In this document: positions 1 through 7,643 of the stretch, in pieces | Layout: every line of letters begins with the position of its first letter | How positions within the stretch are numbered: position 1 is the stretch's first letter | Assembly: GCA_046347155.1 (NCBI GenBank) | Contig: JAXMGT010000002.1 | Location: forward strand, 1,116,001 to 1,180,000 | DNA length: 64,000 bases | Direction: 5' to 3' | Source of the DNA: RPQJ01 sp046347155 | Lineage (GTDB): Bacteria > Pseudomonadota > Gammaproteobacteria > Steroidobacterales > Steroidobacteraceae | Position numbers and translations under genes: made by a program | The notes under the pieces: generated by a model | The model's input: the letters and a program-made list of their open reading frames with translations, nothing else | Databases searched by the model: none | Told to the model about the DNA's origin: nothing

Positions 1-370
1 GCTCGGCATACTGCGCGACGGCCGCCGCGTCGAGCGTCGAGGGGTCGACGTGCATGCCTGCGCCCGGCCGGACGACGTTGACGACCACGAGGCCGATCAC
101 GAGCGCGAGCGTGCTCACGACCTCGAAGTACACGAGCGCGAGCCCGCCGGTGCGCCCGACCTTCTTCAGGTCTTCCATGCCCGAGATGCCGAGCACGACC
201 GTGCAGAACACGATCGGCCCGATCAGCATCCGGATGAGCTTGATGAAACCGTCCCCGAGCGGCTTCAGCGCGACGCCCGCGGTCGGCCAGAAGACGCCGA
301 CCAGCACGCCTGCGGCGACCGCGAGCAGCACCTGCACGTACAGCGAGCGGAACGGGCTCCGGTCAGGCAT
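1..370 (-). CDS. Dicarboxylate/amino acid:cation symporter, N-terminal part (gene runs off the window)
   Basis: An inner-membrane symporter of the DctA/GltP (DAACS) family that imports C4-dicarboxylates or acidic amino acids with protons or sodium. Only the first 123 codons are present; the 3' end lies outside the left edge. The reading starts MPDRSPFRSLYVQVLLAV, followed by a hydrophobic helix, the segment GDGFIKLIRMLIGPIVF and then a second helix ending in VVNVVRPG. These are typical of the first two membrane segments of the family. The ATG at 370 overlaps the stop of the upstream hydrolase by eight bases, so the two are probably co-transcribed. Substrate cannot be told from this part. Confidence 0.85.
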   Translation of the reverse strand, partial: MPDRSPFRSLYVQVLLAVAAGVLVGVFWPTAGVALKPLGDGFIKLIRMLIGPIVFCTVVLGISGMEDLKKVGRTGGLALVYFEVVSTLALVIGLVVVNVVRPGAGMHVDPSTLDAAAVAQYAE

Positions 371-1328
371 CGGGCGGCGGCAGCGTCGCCAGGAAGACCT
401 CGACCGCCGCGACCGTCGCAGCCGGGTCTTCCTCGTGCGGAACGTGGCCGAGGGCCGGGAACACCACGAGCCGGCTGCCCCGGATGTCGCGTTCGAACAG
501 TCCGCCGTACTCGGCCGGGATCAGCCGGTCGCGGCCCCCCCACAGGATCAGCGTCGGGACGGCGATCTCCCGGATGCGAGCCTCGTCCGGGCCTGCCGGC
601 GCCTGCTCGAAGCGCTGCACGAGCGAGCCGCGGTTGCCGGCCCGCAGCGTGAGCTCGTAATAGCGGTCCACGAGCTCCGGCGTCACCTTCGTCGGGTCAC
701 CGTAGACGTTCTTCACGCTGGCCTCGATCAATGCCCGGGGCGTCACGTTCGCGAGCAGCCGGTTCACGACCGGCAGCTTCGCGAGCCGGAACCCGATCGG
801 CACCGCCTGCGAGCGGATCGCGTAGCCCGCCGAGTCGACGAGGATCAGTGCGCGGACCCGTCCCGCGTCCGCGAGCGCCGTTTCCCACGCGACGCGGCCG
901 CCGAACGAATTGCCGACCAGCACGCAGTGGCGCAGTCCGTAGTGGTCGAGCAGCGCCTCGACGAAGCGCACGTAAGCCTCGATCCGGTAGTCGCCGTCCG
1001 CGGCCGGGCCGGTGAGCCCGAAGCCCGGCATGTCGACGCGGATCACCCGGCGTGACCCCTCGAGCGCCCGCACCCAGCCGTCCCAGGTGTGCAGCGACGC
1101 GGAGGTGCCGTGCAGCAGCACGAGCGGCTCCGGGTCGTCGCGACGGCCCTCGTCCCTGACGTGGGCGCGCACGCCGTCGATCGCGACGAATGCCGAGGGC
1201 GGCGGGGCCCAGCGGGCGGCCAGGGATTCGACGCTCCGGTCCGGCGCCCAGTTCCAGGCGCAGAACGCCCCGAACGCAAGCAGGATCAGCCCGAGCAGTC
1301 CGAGCAGCGCCCGCCGCAGCGTCCTCAT
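363..1328 (-). CDS. Alpha/beta hydrolase with N-terminal membrane anchor
   Basis: A 321-residue alpha/beta-hydrolase-fold protein, substrate unknown. Residues 1-24 form a hydrophobic anchor or uncleaved signal, so the catalytic domain is probably periplasmic. The oxyanion segment LLHGTSAS lies near residues 71-78, the nucleophile elbow GNSFGG gives Ser141, GGRDRLIP gives the likely acid Asp267, and GHVPHEE gives His295. The triad is therefore complete. It overlaps the start of the symporter gene and begins 13 bases after the tdh stop, so it may be the third gene of a kbl-tdh-hydrolase transcript. Esterase, lipase or haloalkane-type activities cannot be separated by sequence alone. Confidence 0.85.
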   Translation of the reverse strand: MRTLRRALLGLLGLILLAFGAFCAWNWAPDRSVESLAARWAPPPSAFVAIDGVRAHVRDEGRRDDPEPLVLLHGTSASLHTWDGWVRALEGSRRVIRVDMPGFGLTGPAADGDYRIEAYVRFVEALLDHYGLRHCVLVGNSFGGRVAWETALADAGRVRALILVDSAGYAIRSQAVPIGFRLAKLPVVNRLLANVTPRALIEASVKNVYGDPTKVTPELVDRYYELTLRAGNRGSLVQRFEQAPAGPDEARIREIAVPTLILWGGRDRLIPAEYGGLFERDIRGSRLVVFPALGHVPHEEDPAATVAAVEVFLATLPPPDA

Positions 1329-1341
1329 CGGGCCGGCGCCT

Positions 1342-2370
1342 TCAGGCCGCCCAGTCGAGGATGACCTTCCCCGACTGGCCGCTCCGCATCACCTCGAAGC
1401 CCTCGCGGTACTCCGACAGCGGGAACCGGTGCGTGATGATCGGCGAGATGTCGAGCCCGCTCTGCAGCATGGCCGCCATCTTGTACCAGGTCTCGAACAT
1501 CTCCCGGCCGTAGATGCCCTTGATGACGAGGCCCTTGAAGATCACCTCGTTCCAGTCGATCGCCGTCTCGTCCGGCGGGATGCCAAGCAGCGCGACGCTG
1601 CCGCCGTGGTGCATCGTGCGCAGCAGGTCGCGGAACGCACGCGGGTTGCCGGACATCTCGAGCCCGACGTCGAAGCCCTCGACCATCCCGAGCGACTTCA
1701 TCGTGTCGTCGAGCGACTCGCGCGTCACGTTGATCGCGCGCGTCGCACCCATCTTCCGCGCCAGCTCGAGCCGGTAGTCGTTCACGTCGGTGATCACGAC
1801 GTGTCGTGCGCCGACGTGCCGGGCGATCGCGACCGCCATGATGCCGATCGGCCCGGCGCCGGTGATCAGCACGTCCTCGCCGACCAGGTTGAACGACAGC
1901 GCGGTGTGCGTCGCATTGCCGAACGGGTCGAGGATCGAGGCGATCTCGTCGCCGATCGAATCCGGGAGCTTGAACGCGTTGAACGCCGGGATCGACAGGT
2001 ACTCGGCGAAACAACCGGGCCGGTTGACGCCCACGCCCACCGTGTTGCGGCACAGGTGCCGGCGCCCGGCGCGGCAGTTCCGGCAGTAGCCGCAGGTGAT
2101 GTGGCCCTCGCCGGAGACCCGGTCGCCGACCGCAAAGCCCTGCACCTCGCTGCCGACCTCGACGATCTCGCCGCAGTATTCGTGGCCCACGTGCATCGGG
2201 ACCGGGATCGTGCGCTGGGCCCACGAGTCCCACTGGTAGATGTGCATGTCGGTGCCGCAGATCGCGGTCTTGCGTATGCGGACCAGCACGTCGTTCGGGC
2301 CGACCCGGGGCTCCGGGACGTTCTCGAGCCAGATGCCGGGCGCGCGCTGCGACTTGACCAGTGCCTTCAT
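1342..2370 (-). CDS. tdh: L-threonine 3-dehydrogenase
   Basis: Oxidises L-threonine with NAD+ to 2-amino-3-ketobutyrate, the substrate of the adjacent ligase Kbl. It is a zinc-dependent medium-chain dehydrogenase of 342 residues, close to the 341 of the E. coli enzyme. Visible marks are AICGTDMHIY with catalytic-zinc Cys38, GHEYCGEIVEVG, the structural-zinc cluster CGYCRNCRAGRRHLC near residues 92-106, and the nucleotide-binding GAGPIG. The ATG at 2370 lies 20 bases after the kbl stop, consistent with a two-gene operon. The same frame stays open upstream through kbl, but the real start is this ATG, because homology begins there. Confidence 0.97.
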   Translation of the reverse strand: MKALVKSQRAPGIWLENVPEPRVGPNDVLVRIRKTAICGTDMHIYQWDSWAQRTIPVPMHVGHEYCGEIVEVGSEVQGFAVGDRVSGEGHITCGYCRNCRAGRRHLCRNTVGVGVNRPGCFAEYLSIPAFNAFKLPDSIGDEIASILDPFGNATHTALSFNLVGEDVLITGAGPIGIMAVAIARHVGARHVVITDVNDYRLELARKMGATRAINVTRESLDDTMKSLGMVEGFDVGLEMSGNPRAFRDLLRTMHHGGSVALLGIPPDETAIDWNEVIFKGLVIKGIYGREMFETWYKMAAMLQSGLDISPIITHRFPLSEYREGFEVMRSGQSGKVILDWAA

Positions 2371-2390
2371 GATCGGGTGTCTCCGGGAAC

Positions 2391-3584
2391 TCAGTTCTTC
2401 AGCACGCCGAGCTCGCCGCCGACCGCGACGAACGCGTCGATCGCGCGATCGAGCTGCTCGATCGTGTGGCCCGCGCACATCTGCGTGCGGATCCGCGCCT
2501 TGCCCATCGGCACGACCGGGTAGGAGAACCCGATCACGTAGACGCCTCGCTCGAGCAGCCGCTCGGCGAACGTGGCGGCCAGCGCGGCGTCGCCCAGCAT
2601 CACCGGCGCGATCGGGTGCTCGCCCGGCGCGATGCTGAACCCCGCGTCGGTCATCCGCCGGCGGAAGTGCGCCGTGTTGCGCCGGAGCTGGGCGCGGAGC
2701 GCGTCGCCCGACTCGACCAGGTCGAGCACCTCGAGCGTGGCCGCCGCGATCACCGGCGGGATGCTGTTCGAGAACAGGTAGGGACGGGAGCGCTGCCGCA
2801 GCCACGAGACGATCTCCCGTCGTGCCGCCGTGTAGCCGCCGGCGGCGCCGCCGAGCGCCTTGCCCAGCGTCCCGGTCAGGATGTCGACCCGGCCCATCAC
2901 GTCGCGGAACTCCGGCGTGCCGCGGCCCTTCGCACCGACGAAGCCCGTTGCGTGGGAATCGTCCACCATCACGAGTGCGCCGTAGCGGTCGGCCAGGTCG
3001 CAGACCTGACCGAGCCGGGCGATCACGCCGTCCATCGAGAACACCCCGTCCGTCGCGATCAGTTTCACCCGGGCCCCGGAAGCCTCGCGCAGCCGGGTCT
3101 CGAGCTCGTCGAGATCGTCGTTGGCGTAGCGGAACCGCTGCGCCTTGCAGAGCCGGATGCCGTCGATGATGCTCGCGTGGTTGAGGGCGTCGCTGATCAC
3201 GGCGTCCTGCTCGTCGAGCAGCGTCTCGAACAGGCCGCCGTTCGCGTCGAAGCAGGAGGAATAGAGGATTGCGTCGTCCATGCCGAGGAACGCGGCGAGG
3301 CGCGCCTCGAGTTCCTTGTGGACGGTCTGCGTTCCGCAGATGAAGCGCACCGACGCCATCCCGTAGCCGTGCAGGGCCAGCGCCTCGCGCGCGGCCTCGC
3401 GGACGCCCGGGTGGTTCGCGAGCGCCAGGTAGTTGTTCGCGCACAGGTTGACGAGTTCGCGGCCGTCCGCGAGCGTCACCACGGGCTGCTGGGGGGAGCC
3501 GAGGACGCGCTCGGGCTTCCAGAGCCCGGCGCCCTTCAATTCCTCGCCCTGGGCGGCGAGGCGGTCGAGAAATGCACGGTCCAA
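2391..3584 (-). CDS. kbl: 2-amino-3-ketobutyrate CoA ligase (glycine C-acetyltransferase)
   Basis: Splits 2-amino-3-ketobutyrate with CoA into glycine and acetyl-CoA, completing threonine degradation with Tdh. It is a PLP enzyme of the alpha-oxoamine synthase family, 397 residues. The Schiff-base lysine is Lys242 in TGTLGKALGG, and VMVDDSHATG near 205-214 holds the PLP-nitrogen Asp and the conserved His. The start is a TTG at 3584 (reading MDRAFLDRLAAQ) preceded by GGAG; I see no ATG or GTG that fits the family length better. It is first in the operon, transcribed leftwards from the symmetric promoter at 3618-3636 with an expected leader of about 25 bases. Confidence 0.97.
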   Translation of the reverse strand: MDRAFLDRLAAQGEELKGAGLWKPERVLGSPQQPVVTLADGRELVNLCANNYLALANHPGVREAAREALALHGYGMASVRFICGTQTVHKELEARLAAFLGMDDAILYSSCFDANGGLFETLLDEQDAVISDALNHASIIDGIRLCKAQRFRYANDDLDELETRLREASGARVKLIATDGVFSMDGVIARLGQVCDLADRYGALVMVDDSHATGFVGAKGRGTPEFRDVMGRVDILTGTLGKALGGAAGGYTAARREIVSWLRQRSRPYLFSNSIPPVIAAATLEVLDLVESGDALRAQLRRNTAHFRRRMTDAGFSIAPGEHPIAPVMLGDAALAATFAERLLERGVYVIGFSYPVVPMGKARIRTQMCAGHTIEQLDRAIDAFVAVGGELGVLKN

Positions 3585-3617
3585 GAGTCGGTCTCCGCTC
3601 GGGCGGGAATGACGCGA

Positions 3618-3636
3618 ATTATAGGGGCCCTATAAT
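3618..3636. promoter_or_regulatory. Mirror-symmetric divergent promoter between kbl and the Hsp15-like gene
   Basis: A perfect inverted repeat with nine-base arms (ATTATAGGG / CCCTATAAT) around one central base. Each arm carries a consensus -10 hexamer TATAAT: plus strand 3631-3636 and minus strand 3623-3618. For the plus side ATGACG at 3609-3614 is an acceptable -35 with a 16-base spacer; the minus-side -35 is poor. The predicted plus start falls at about 3643, which is the GTG of the Hsp15-like gene, so that transcript could be leaderless. Confidence 0.6.
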
Positions 3637-3642
3637 CCGGGC

Positions 3643-4077
3643 GTGGGCACCAAATCGGGAATGGACGGGTCGGGGGACGCCGGGTCGGCGGGTGGCGGCC
3701 TGCGCGTCGACAAGTGGCTGTGGCACGCGCGGTTCTACAAGACCCGTGGCGTGGCCCAGGAGGCCGTGGAGGGCGGTCACGTGCAGGTGAACGGCGAGCG
3801 GGTGAAGGCGTCGCGGCAGGTGAAGGTCGGCGACCGGCTGCGGATCGTGCGGGGGCAGGAGCGCTACGAGGTGGACGTCCTGTCGCTGCCGACCCGCCGC
3901 GGACCGGCGACCGAAGCCCGGGAGTGCTATTCGGAGACCGGGGAGAGCGCGGCGGCGCGCGCCACGGTCCGCGAATTCAACCGCCTCGCCGCGCCGGTCC
4001 ACTCCGGCCGCCCGGACAAGCGGGAGCGCCGGGAGCTCATCCGGCAGTTCAAGCCCCGGGGCGGGGGCGCCGAGTGA
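3643..4077 (+). CDS. hslR: Hsp15-like S4-domain RNA-binding protein
   Basis: Small basic protein with an N-terminal S4 RNA-binding domain (LRVDKWLWHARFYKTR at about residues 20-35, then GHVQVNGERVKASRQVKVGD). E. coli Hsp15 binds stalled 50S subunits carrying peptidyl-tRNA and helps recycle them; that role is known from the family, not shown here. Length is 144 residues against about 133 in E. coli, with a Lys/Arg-rich C-terminus. The frame opens at GTG 3643, exactly where the promoter at 3618-3636 would start transcription; an ATG at 3661 is the alternative and also precedes the S4 domain. The stop overlaps the next start (GTGA). Confidence 0.88.
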   Translation: MGTKSGMDGSGDAGSAGGGLRVDKWLWHARFYKTRGVAQEAVEGGHVQVNGERVKASRQVKVGDRLRIVRGQERYEVDVLSLPTRRGPATEARECYSETGESAAARATVREFNRLAAPVHSGRPDKRERRELIRQFKPRGGGAE

Positions 4078-4844
4078 GCGCCTCGCTGGGTTCGCGCTCG
4101 ACACGCCTCTACATCGGCCTCACGGCGTTCTTCGTCGGCAACGCGATCGTCGCCGAGTTCGTCGGGGTCAAGATCTTCGCGCTCGAGGCCACGTTCGGCG
4201 TGCCGCCGTTCGGCTGGAACCTGTTCGGCCAGCAGGGCTCGCTCAGCTTCACGGCCGGCGTGCTGATCTGGCCGATCGTGTTCATCATGACCGACGTCAT
4301 CAACGAGTACTTCGGGCGCCGCGGCGTCCGGTTCATCTCGTTCGCGGCCGCGGCGATGATCACCTACGCATTCGTGTTCGCGTACGCCGCGATCCACCTC
4401 GCGCCCGCGGACTGGTGGGTCGGCGTGAATGCGGAGCGGGGCATCCCGGACATGCAGGCCGCCTACAACGGCGTGTTCGGGCAGGGACTGTGGACGATCG
4501 GCGGGTCCCTGGCCGCGTTCCTGGTCGGGCAGCTCATCGACGTCACGATCTTCCACCGGATCCGCGACAAGACCGGCGAACGGTGGATCTGGCTGCGGGC
4601 CACGGCGTCGACGGCCGTCTCGCAGCTGATCGACAGCTTCGTCGTGCTCTACATCGCGTTCGTGATCGGGCCCCAGCACTGGCCGATCCCGTTGTTCCTC
4701 GCGGTCGGCACGGTGAACTACTGCTACAAGATGGTGATGGCCGTGGCACTGAGCCCGCTCATCTACGTCGCGAGGAACCGGATCGAGCGCTACCTCGGCC
4801 CGGCCGAGGCGGCACGCCTGAAGGCCGAGGCGGCCGCGGATTGA
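4074..4844 (+). CDS. yhhQ: Queuosine precursor transporter (YhhQ/QPTR family)
   Basis: Inner-membrane protein of the DUF165 (Vut_1) family that takes up preQ0/preQ1 for queuosine modification of tRNA. It is 256 residues with about six membrane helices and the family segments FIMTDVINEYFGRRGVRF (about residues 70-87) and RTGERW-like loops, ending in an amphipathic alanine-rich tail. The start is GTG 4074, overlapping the stop of the S4-domain gene by four bases, so the two are probably translationally coupled. queF, the preQ0 reductase, is in the same window (43841-44320), so uptake and reduction of the precursor are both encoded here. Confidence 0.93.
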   Translation: MSASLGSRSTRLYIGLTAFFVGNAIVAEFVGVKIFALEATFGVPPFGWNLFGQQGSLSFTAGVLIWPIVFIMTDVINEYFGRRGVRFISFAAAAMITYAFVFAYAAIHLAPADWWVGVNAERGIPDMQAAYNGVFGQGLWTIGGSLAAFLVGQLIDVTIFHRIRDKTGERWIWLRATASTAVSQLIDSFVVLYIAFVIGPQHWPIPLFLAVGTVNYCYKMVMAVALSPLIYVARNRIERYLGPAEAARLKAEAAAD

Positions 4845-5665
4845 GCCGGCGACCGCCACTGCTCACGAGGGAGTTGCAACTCGGGCTGGTGGCGGCCCGC
4901 GGGCGCGGCGACGCCCGGGTTGAGGTGAGCCTCGATCTCGGGCGGACGGTCGAACCGGTATCGCCGGGCGCGGATCGGTGGCTGCGGGACGGGATCGCGT
5001 ACCCCTACGTCGAGGATCCCCGGGAGCGCACCGTCTACCACTGGGCGGGCACGGCGTTCGAGCCGGTGGCCCGCTGGACGGGCACGCTCGTCAAACTGGT
5101 GTCGACCGAGTGGGGCGCGCCGACGTTCGAGATCGACGGCGTCAAGATGCTCCCGACCGCCGCGGAGTCGCCATTCGAGGACGCGCGCCGGAAGGTCGAC
5201 CTCGTCGGCGTGCGCGGCCGCCGGGTGCTCGACACCTGCGGCGGGCTCGGCTACTACGCATCCTGGTGCCTCGCGCGTGATGCCGGGCACGTGCTGTCGT
5301 TCGAAAAGAGCGCGGACGTGCGCTGGCTGCGCGAACTGAACCCGTGGTCGCCCGGGCCGGACCCACGGCTCGAACTGCGTGCCGGCGACGTCGCCGCGGA
5401 AATCGGTGGCCTGCCGCCCGCCGCGTACGAGGTCGTGCTGCACGACCCGCCGCGCTTCGCGCTGGCCGGCGAGCTCTATTCGTCCGTCTTCTACGGTGAG
5501 CTGGCCCGCGTGCTGCGGCGGGGCGGGCGGCTGTTCCACTACACCGGCGCGCCGAACTCGCGCTCCCGCGGCCGCGACCTCGCCGCCGAGGTGGCGGCGA
5601 GGCTGCGGCAGGCGGGGTTCGACGCGCGCCCCGAGCTCGATGGGGTGCTCGCGACCCGGCGCTAG
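4841..5665 (+). CDS. Class I SAM-dependent methyltransferase, substrate unknown
   Basis: A 274-residue Rossmann-type methyltransferase. SAM-binding motif I is VLDTCGGLGYY (residues 129-139), the acidic tip of strand 2 is LSFEKS (152-157), and the active-site motif is HDPPRF (201-206), which resembles the (N/D)PP(Y/F) motif of enzymes methylating planar amino groups. It looks like the COG2521 class of uncharacterised predicted methyltransferases. The likely start is TTG 4841, overlapping the transporter stop (TTGA); later in-frame alternatives are TTG 4874 and GTG 4889. The stop shares the palindrome CTAG with the stop of the convergent gene at 5662. Confidence 0.8.
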   Translation: MSRRPPLLTRELQLGLVAARGRGDARVEVSLDLGRTVEPVSPGADRWLRDGIAYPYVEDPRERTVYHWAGTAFEPVARWTGTLVKLVSTEWGAPTFEIDGVKMLPTAAESPFEDARRKVDLVGVRGRRVLDTCGGLGYYASWCLARDAGHVLSFEKSADVRWLRELNPWSPGPDPRLELRAGDVAAEIGGLPPAAYEVVLHDPPRFALAGELYSSVFYGELARVLRRGGRLFHYTGAPNSRSRGRDLAAEVAARLRQAGFDARPELDGVLATRR

Positions 5666-6393
5666 TTCGTCGCGGGCGGGGTGCCCGCGGCCGGCTGCGC
5701 GCCGGCGGCGCGGATCGCGTCGAGGCCCTTGCGGAGCCGGTCGGCCCAGCTCTTGAGCATTTCGTCCGCGGCGGCCTTGTTGGTCACCGAGTTCGCCTGC
5801 TCACCCATGCCGCCCATGCCCGGATCCGCCTCGCCGTCGATCACGCGGGCGATCAGCGTGCTCGACCCGCCGTCCCACAGCTCCAGGTACAGCGTCATCT
5901 GGCCGGCCGAGGTGACGATCTCGGCCGACGGCGTCGGCGAGTTCAGGTCCGGGGCGGTGATCATCACGTTGATGAGCGCCGGGCGCAGCATCAGCACGCC
6001 GGGGCCCTGCTGCGTGACGATCTGGAAGTCGTTGTTCTTCGAGAGTTCCTCGACGAAGTCCTTGTTGAACTCCGCCGAAAGCCACGACGCGATCCGCTTC
6101 TCGTCGTCCGGCGATATCTGCAGCGTGAGGTCGGGCTCGTTCTCGTTGTAGTCGATCACCCAGTCCTTGGCGAACTGGACGTAGCACTCGAGCAGGCCGA
6201 TGCTCTTGTACTGCGACAGGTCCACGCCCTGCTTGATGTAGACGGCGCCGTGCTCGAGCGTCTTGCGCAGCGTGAGCCCGTCCGGGCTCTGCGCCGGCCA
6301 GGTGGCGTCGGCGCCCGCGGATGCGGCGCCCATGAGCAGCATTGCCGCGAACAGCGCACGCGCGGGCATCGTCAGTCGGTGCAGGATCTTCAT
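5662..6393 (-). CDS. Exported DUF3313 family protein
   Basis: A 243-residue protein of the DUF3313 family, function unknown. Residues 1-28 form a signal peptide with a probable cut after ASAGADA; I see no lipobox cysteine. Conserved-looking segments are QGVDLSQYKSIGLLECYVQF (about residues 54-73) and AGQMTLYLELWDG. It starts 23 bases after the gspF stop on the same strand and so is probably read with the secretion operon, in the place where many operons carry gspG. A role in the secretion system is only suggested by position. The C-terminus is rich in Ala, Pro and Thr. Confidence 0.75.
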   Translation of the reverse strand: MKILHRLTMPARALFAAMLLMGAASAGADATWPAQSPDGLTLRKTLEHGAVYIKQGVDLSQYKSIGLLECYVQFAKDWVIDYNENEPDLTLQISPDDEKRIASWLSAEFNKDFVEELSKNNDFQIVTQQGPGVLMLRPALINVMITAPDLNSPTPSAEIVTSAGQMTLYLELWDGGSSTLIARVIDGEADPGMGGMGEQANSVTNKAAADEMLKSWADRLRKGLDAIRAAGAQPAAGTPPATN

Positions 6394-6416
6394 GGTCTTC
6401 TCCCCGTGATCGTTGG

Positions 6417-7640
6417 TCACTTGACGAGCTGGTTGAGCTCGAATATCGGCAGCAGCATCGCGAGCACGATCAGCAGCACCAGGCCGCCCATCGCGAGGAT
6501 CATCAGCGGCCCGAGCAGGCCGACGACGCCCTGCAGGATCGCGTCGAGTTCGCGCTCCTGGTGGATCGCGGCGCGTTCGAGCATCGAGTCGAGTTCGCCG
6601 CTCGATTCGCCGCTCGAGATCAGGTGGATCATCATCGGCGGGAACGCGCGCGTCGCGCCCAGCGACTTGCCGATCGGTGCGCCTTCGCGCACCCGCACGG
6701 CGGCTTCCTCGACCGCCGCCCGCATCGGCAGGTTCGACACCACCTCGGCCGAGATGCGCATCGCGTCGAGCACCGGCACCGTGCTCGCGGTCAGCGTGCT
6801 GAACGTCCGGGCGAACCGCGCGGTGTTGCCGCCGCGCACCACCTTGCCGGCGAGCGGCAGGCGGAGCAGGAACTGGTCCCAGGCGCGACGGTTGGCCTCG
6901 ATTCTGAGCCAGCGCGTGAACAGCCACACGCCGACGCCGGCCGCGATGAACAGCCAGATGCCCCAGGCGCGCATGAAGTCGCTGAACACGATCAGCACCT
7001 GCGTGAGGAAGGGCAGCTCGGCCTGGCTCGAGCGGAACACCTCGACGACCTTCGGCACGACCGACACCAGCAGGAAGAACACGATCGCGACGCACACGGC
7101 GAACAGCAGGACCGGGTAGAGGAGGGCGCTCAGCGTCCGGCTGCGCAGCTGCTGGCGGTTGTCCGTGTAGTCGGCCAGGCGCTCGAGCACCGCGTCGAGG
7201 TGTCCCGACTGCTCGCTCGCGGCGATCGTCGCGCGGTAGATCTCCGGGAACGAACCGGGGAAGTCGGCGAGGCCGTCGGCGAGCGTGTGGCCCTCCATCA
7301 CCCTCGAGCGAACGCCGAGCAGGATGCTCCGCACCCGCGGCTTGTCGGTCTGCTGCGAGACCGCGAGCAGCGCCTCCTCGAGCGGGAGCGCGGACTTCAC
7401 CAGCGTCGCGAGCTGGCGGGTGACGAGCGCGAGGTCGGCGGCCGAGAGGCCGCGCTGGATCCTGAGCGAGAACTGCCTGCGTTCGCGCGCGGCCTCCTGC
7501 TCGAGGACCTCGGTCACGCCGACCGGGAGCAGGCCCTGCTCGCGCAACTGCTGCCGCACGTGCCGCGGCGTGTCGCCCTCGAGGACACCCCGCCGCTCAC
7601 GGCCCGCGGCATCGACCGCGACGTACTCGAAGGCACCCAT
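6417..7640 (-). CDS. gspF: Type II secretion system inner-membrane platform protein GspF
   Basis: Polytopic platform protein linking the GspE motor to the pseudopilus. It is 407 residues: residues 1-45 carry the typical start FEYVAVDAAGRERRGVLE, followed by two repeated GspF cytoplasmic domains and three membrane helices (about 165-195, 215-235 and 375-400). The segment SGESSGELDSMLERAA is a GspF/PilC hallmark. The ATG at 7640 lies three bases after the gspE stop. PilC of type IV pili is homologous, but linkage to gspC, gspD and gspE makes GspF the better call. Confidence 0.95.
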   Translation of the reverse strand: MGAFEYVAVDAAGRERRGVLEGDTPRHVRQQLREQGLLPVGVTEVLEQEAARERRQFSLRIQRGLSAADLALVTRQLATLVKSALPLEEALLAVSQQTDKPRVRSILLGVRSRVMEGHTLADGLADFPGSFPEIYRATIAASEQSGHLDAVLERLADYTDNRQQLRSRTLSALLYPVLLFAVCVAIVFFLLVSVVPKVVEVFRSSQAELPFLTQVLIVFSDFMRAWGIWLFIAAGVGVWLFTRWLRIEANRRAWDQFLLRLPLAGKVVRGGNTARFARTFSTLTASTVPVLDAMRISAEVVSNLPMRAAVEEAAVRVREGAPIGKSLGATRAFPPMMIHLISSGESSGELDSMLERAAIHQERELDAILQGVVGLLGPLMILAMGGLVLLIVLAMLLPIFELNQLVK

Positions 7641-7643
7641 GGA

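Noticed and set aside
1342..3444. A 700-codon frame that would fuse a kbl-region segment to tdh
   Set aside because: The upstream half is an out-of-frame reading of kbl; homology to Tdh begins exactly at ATG 2370.
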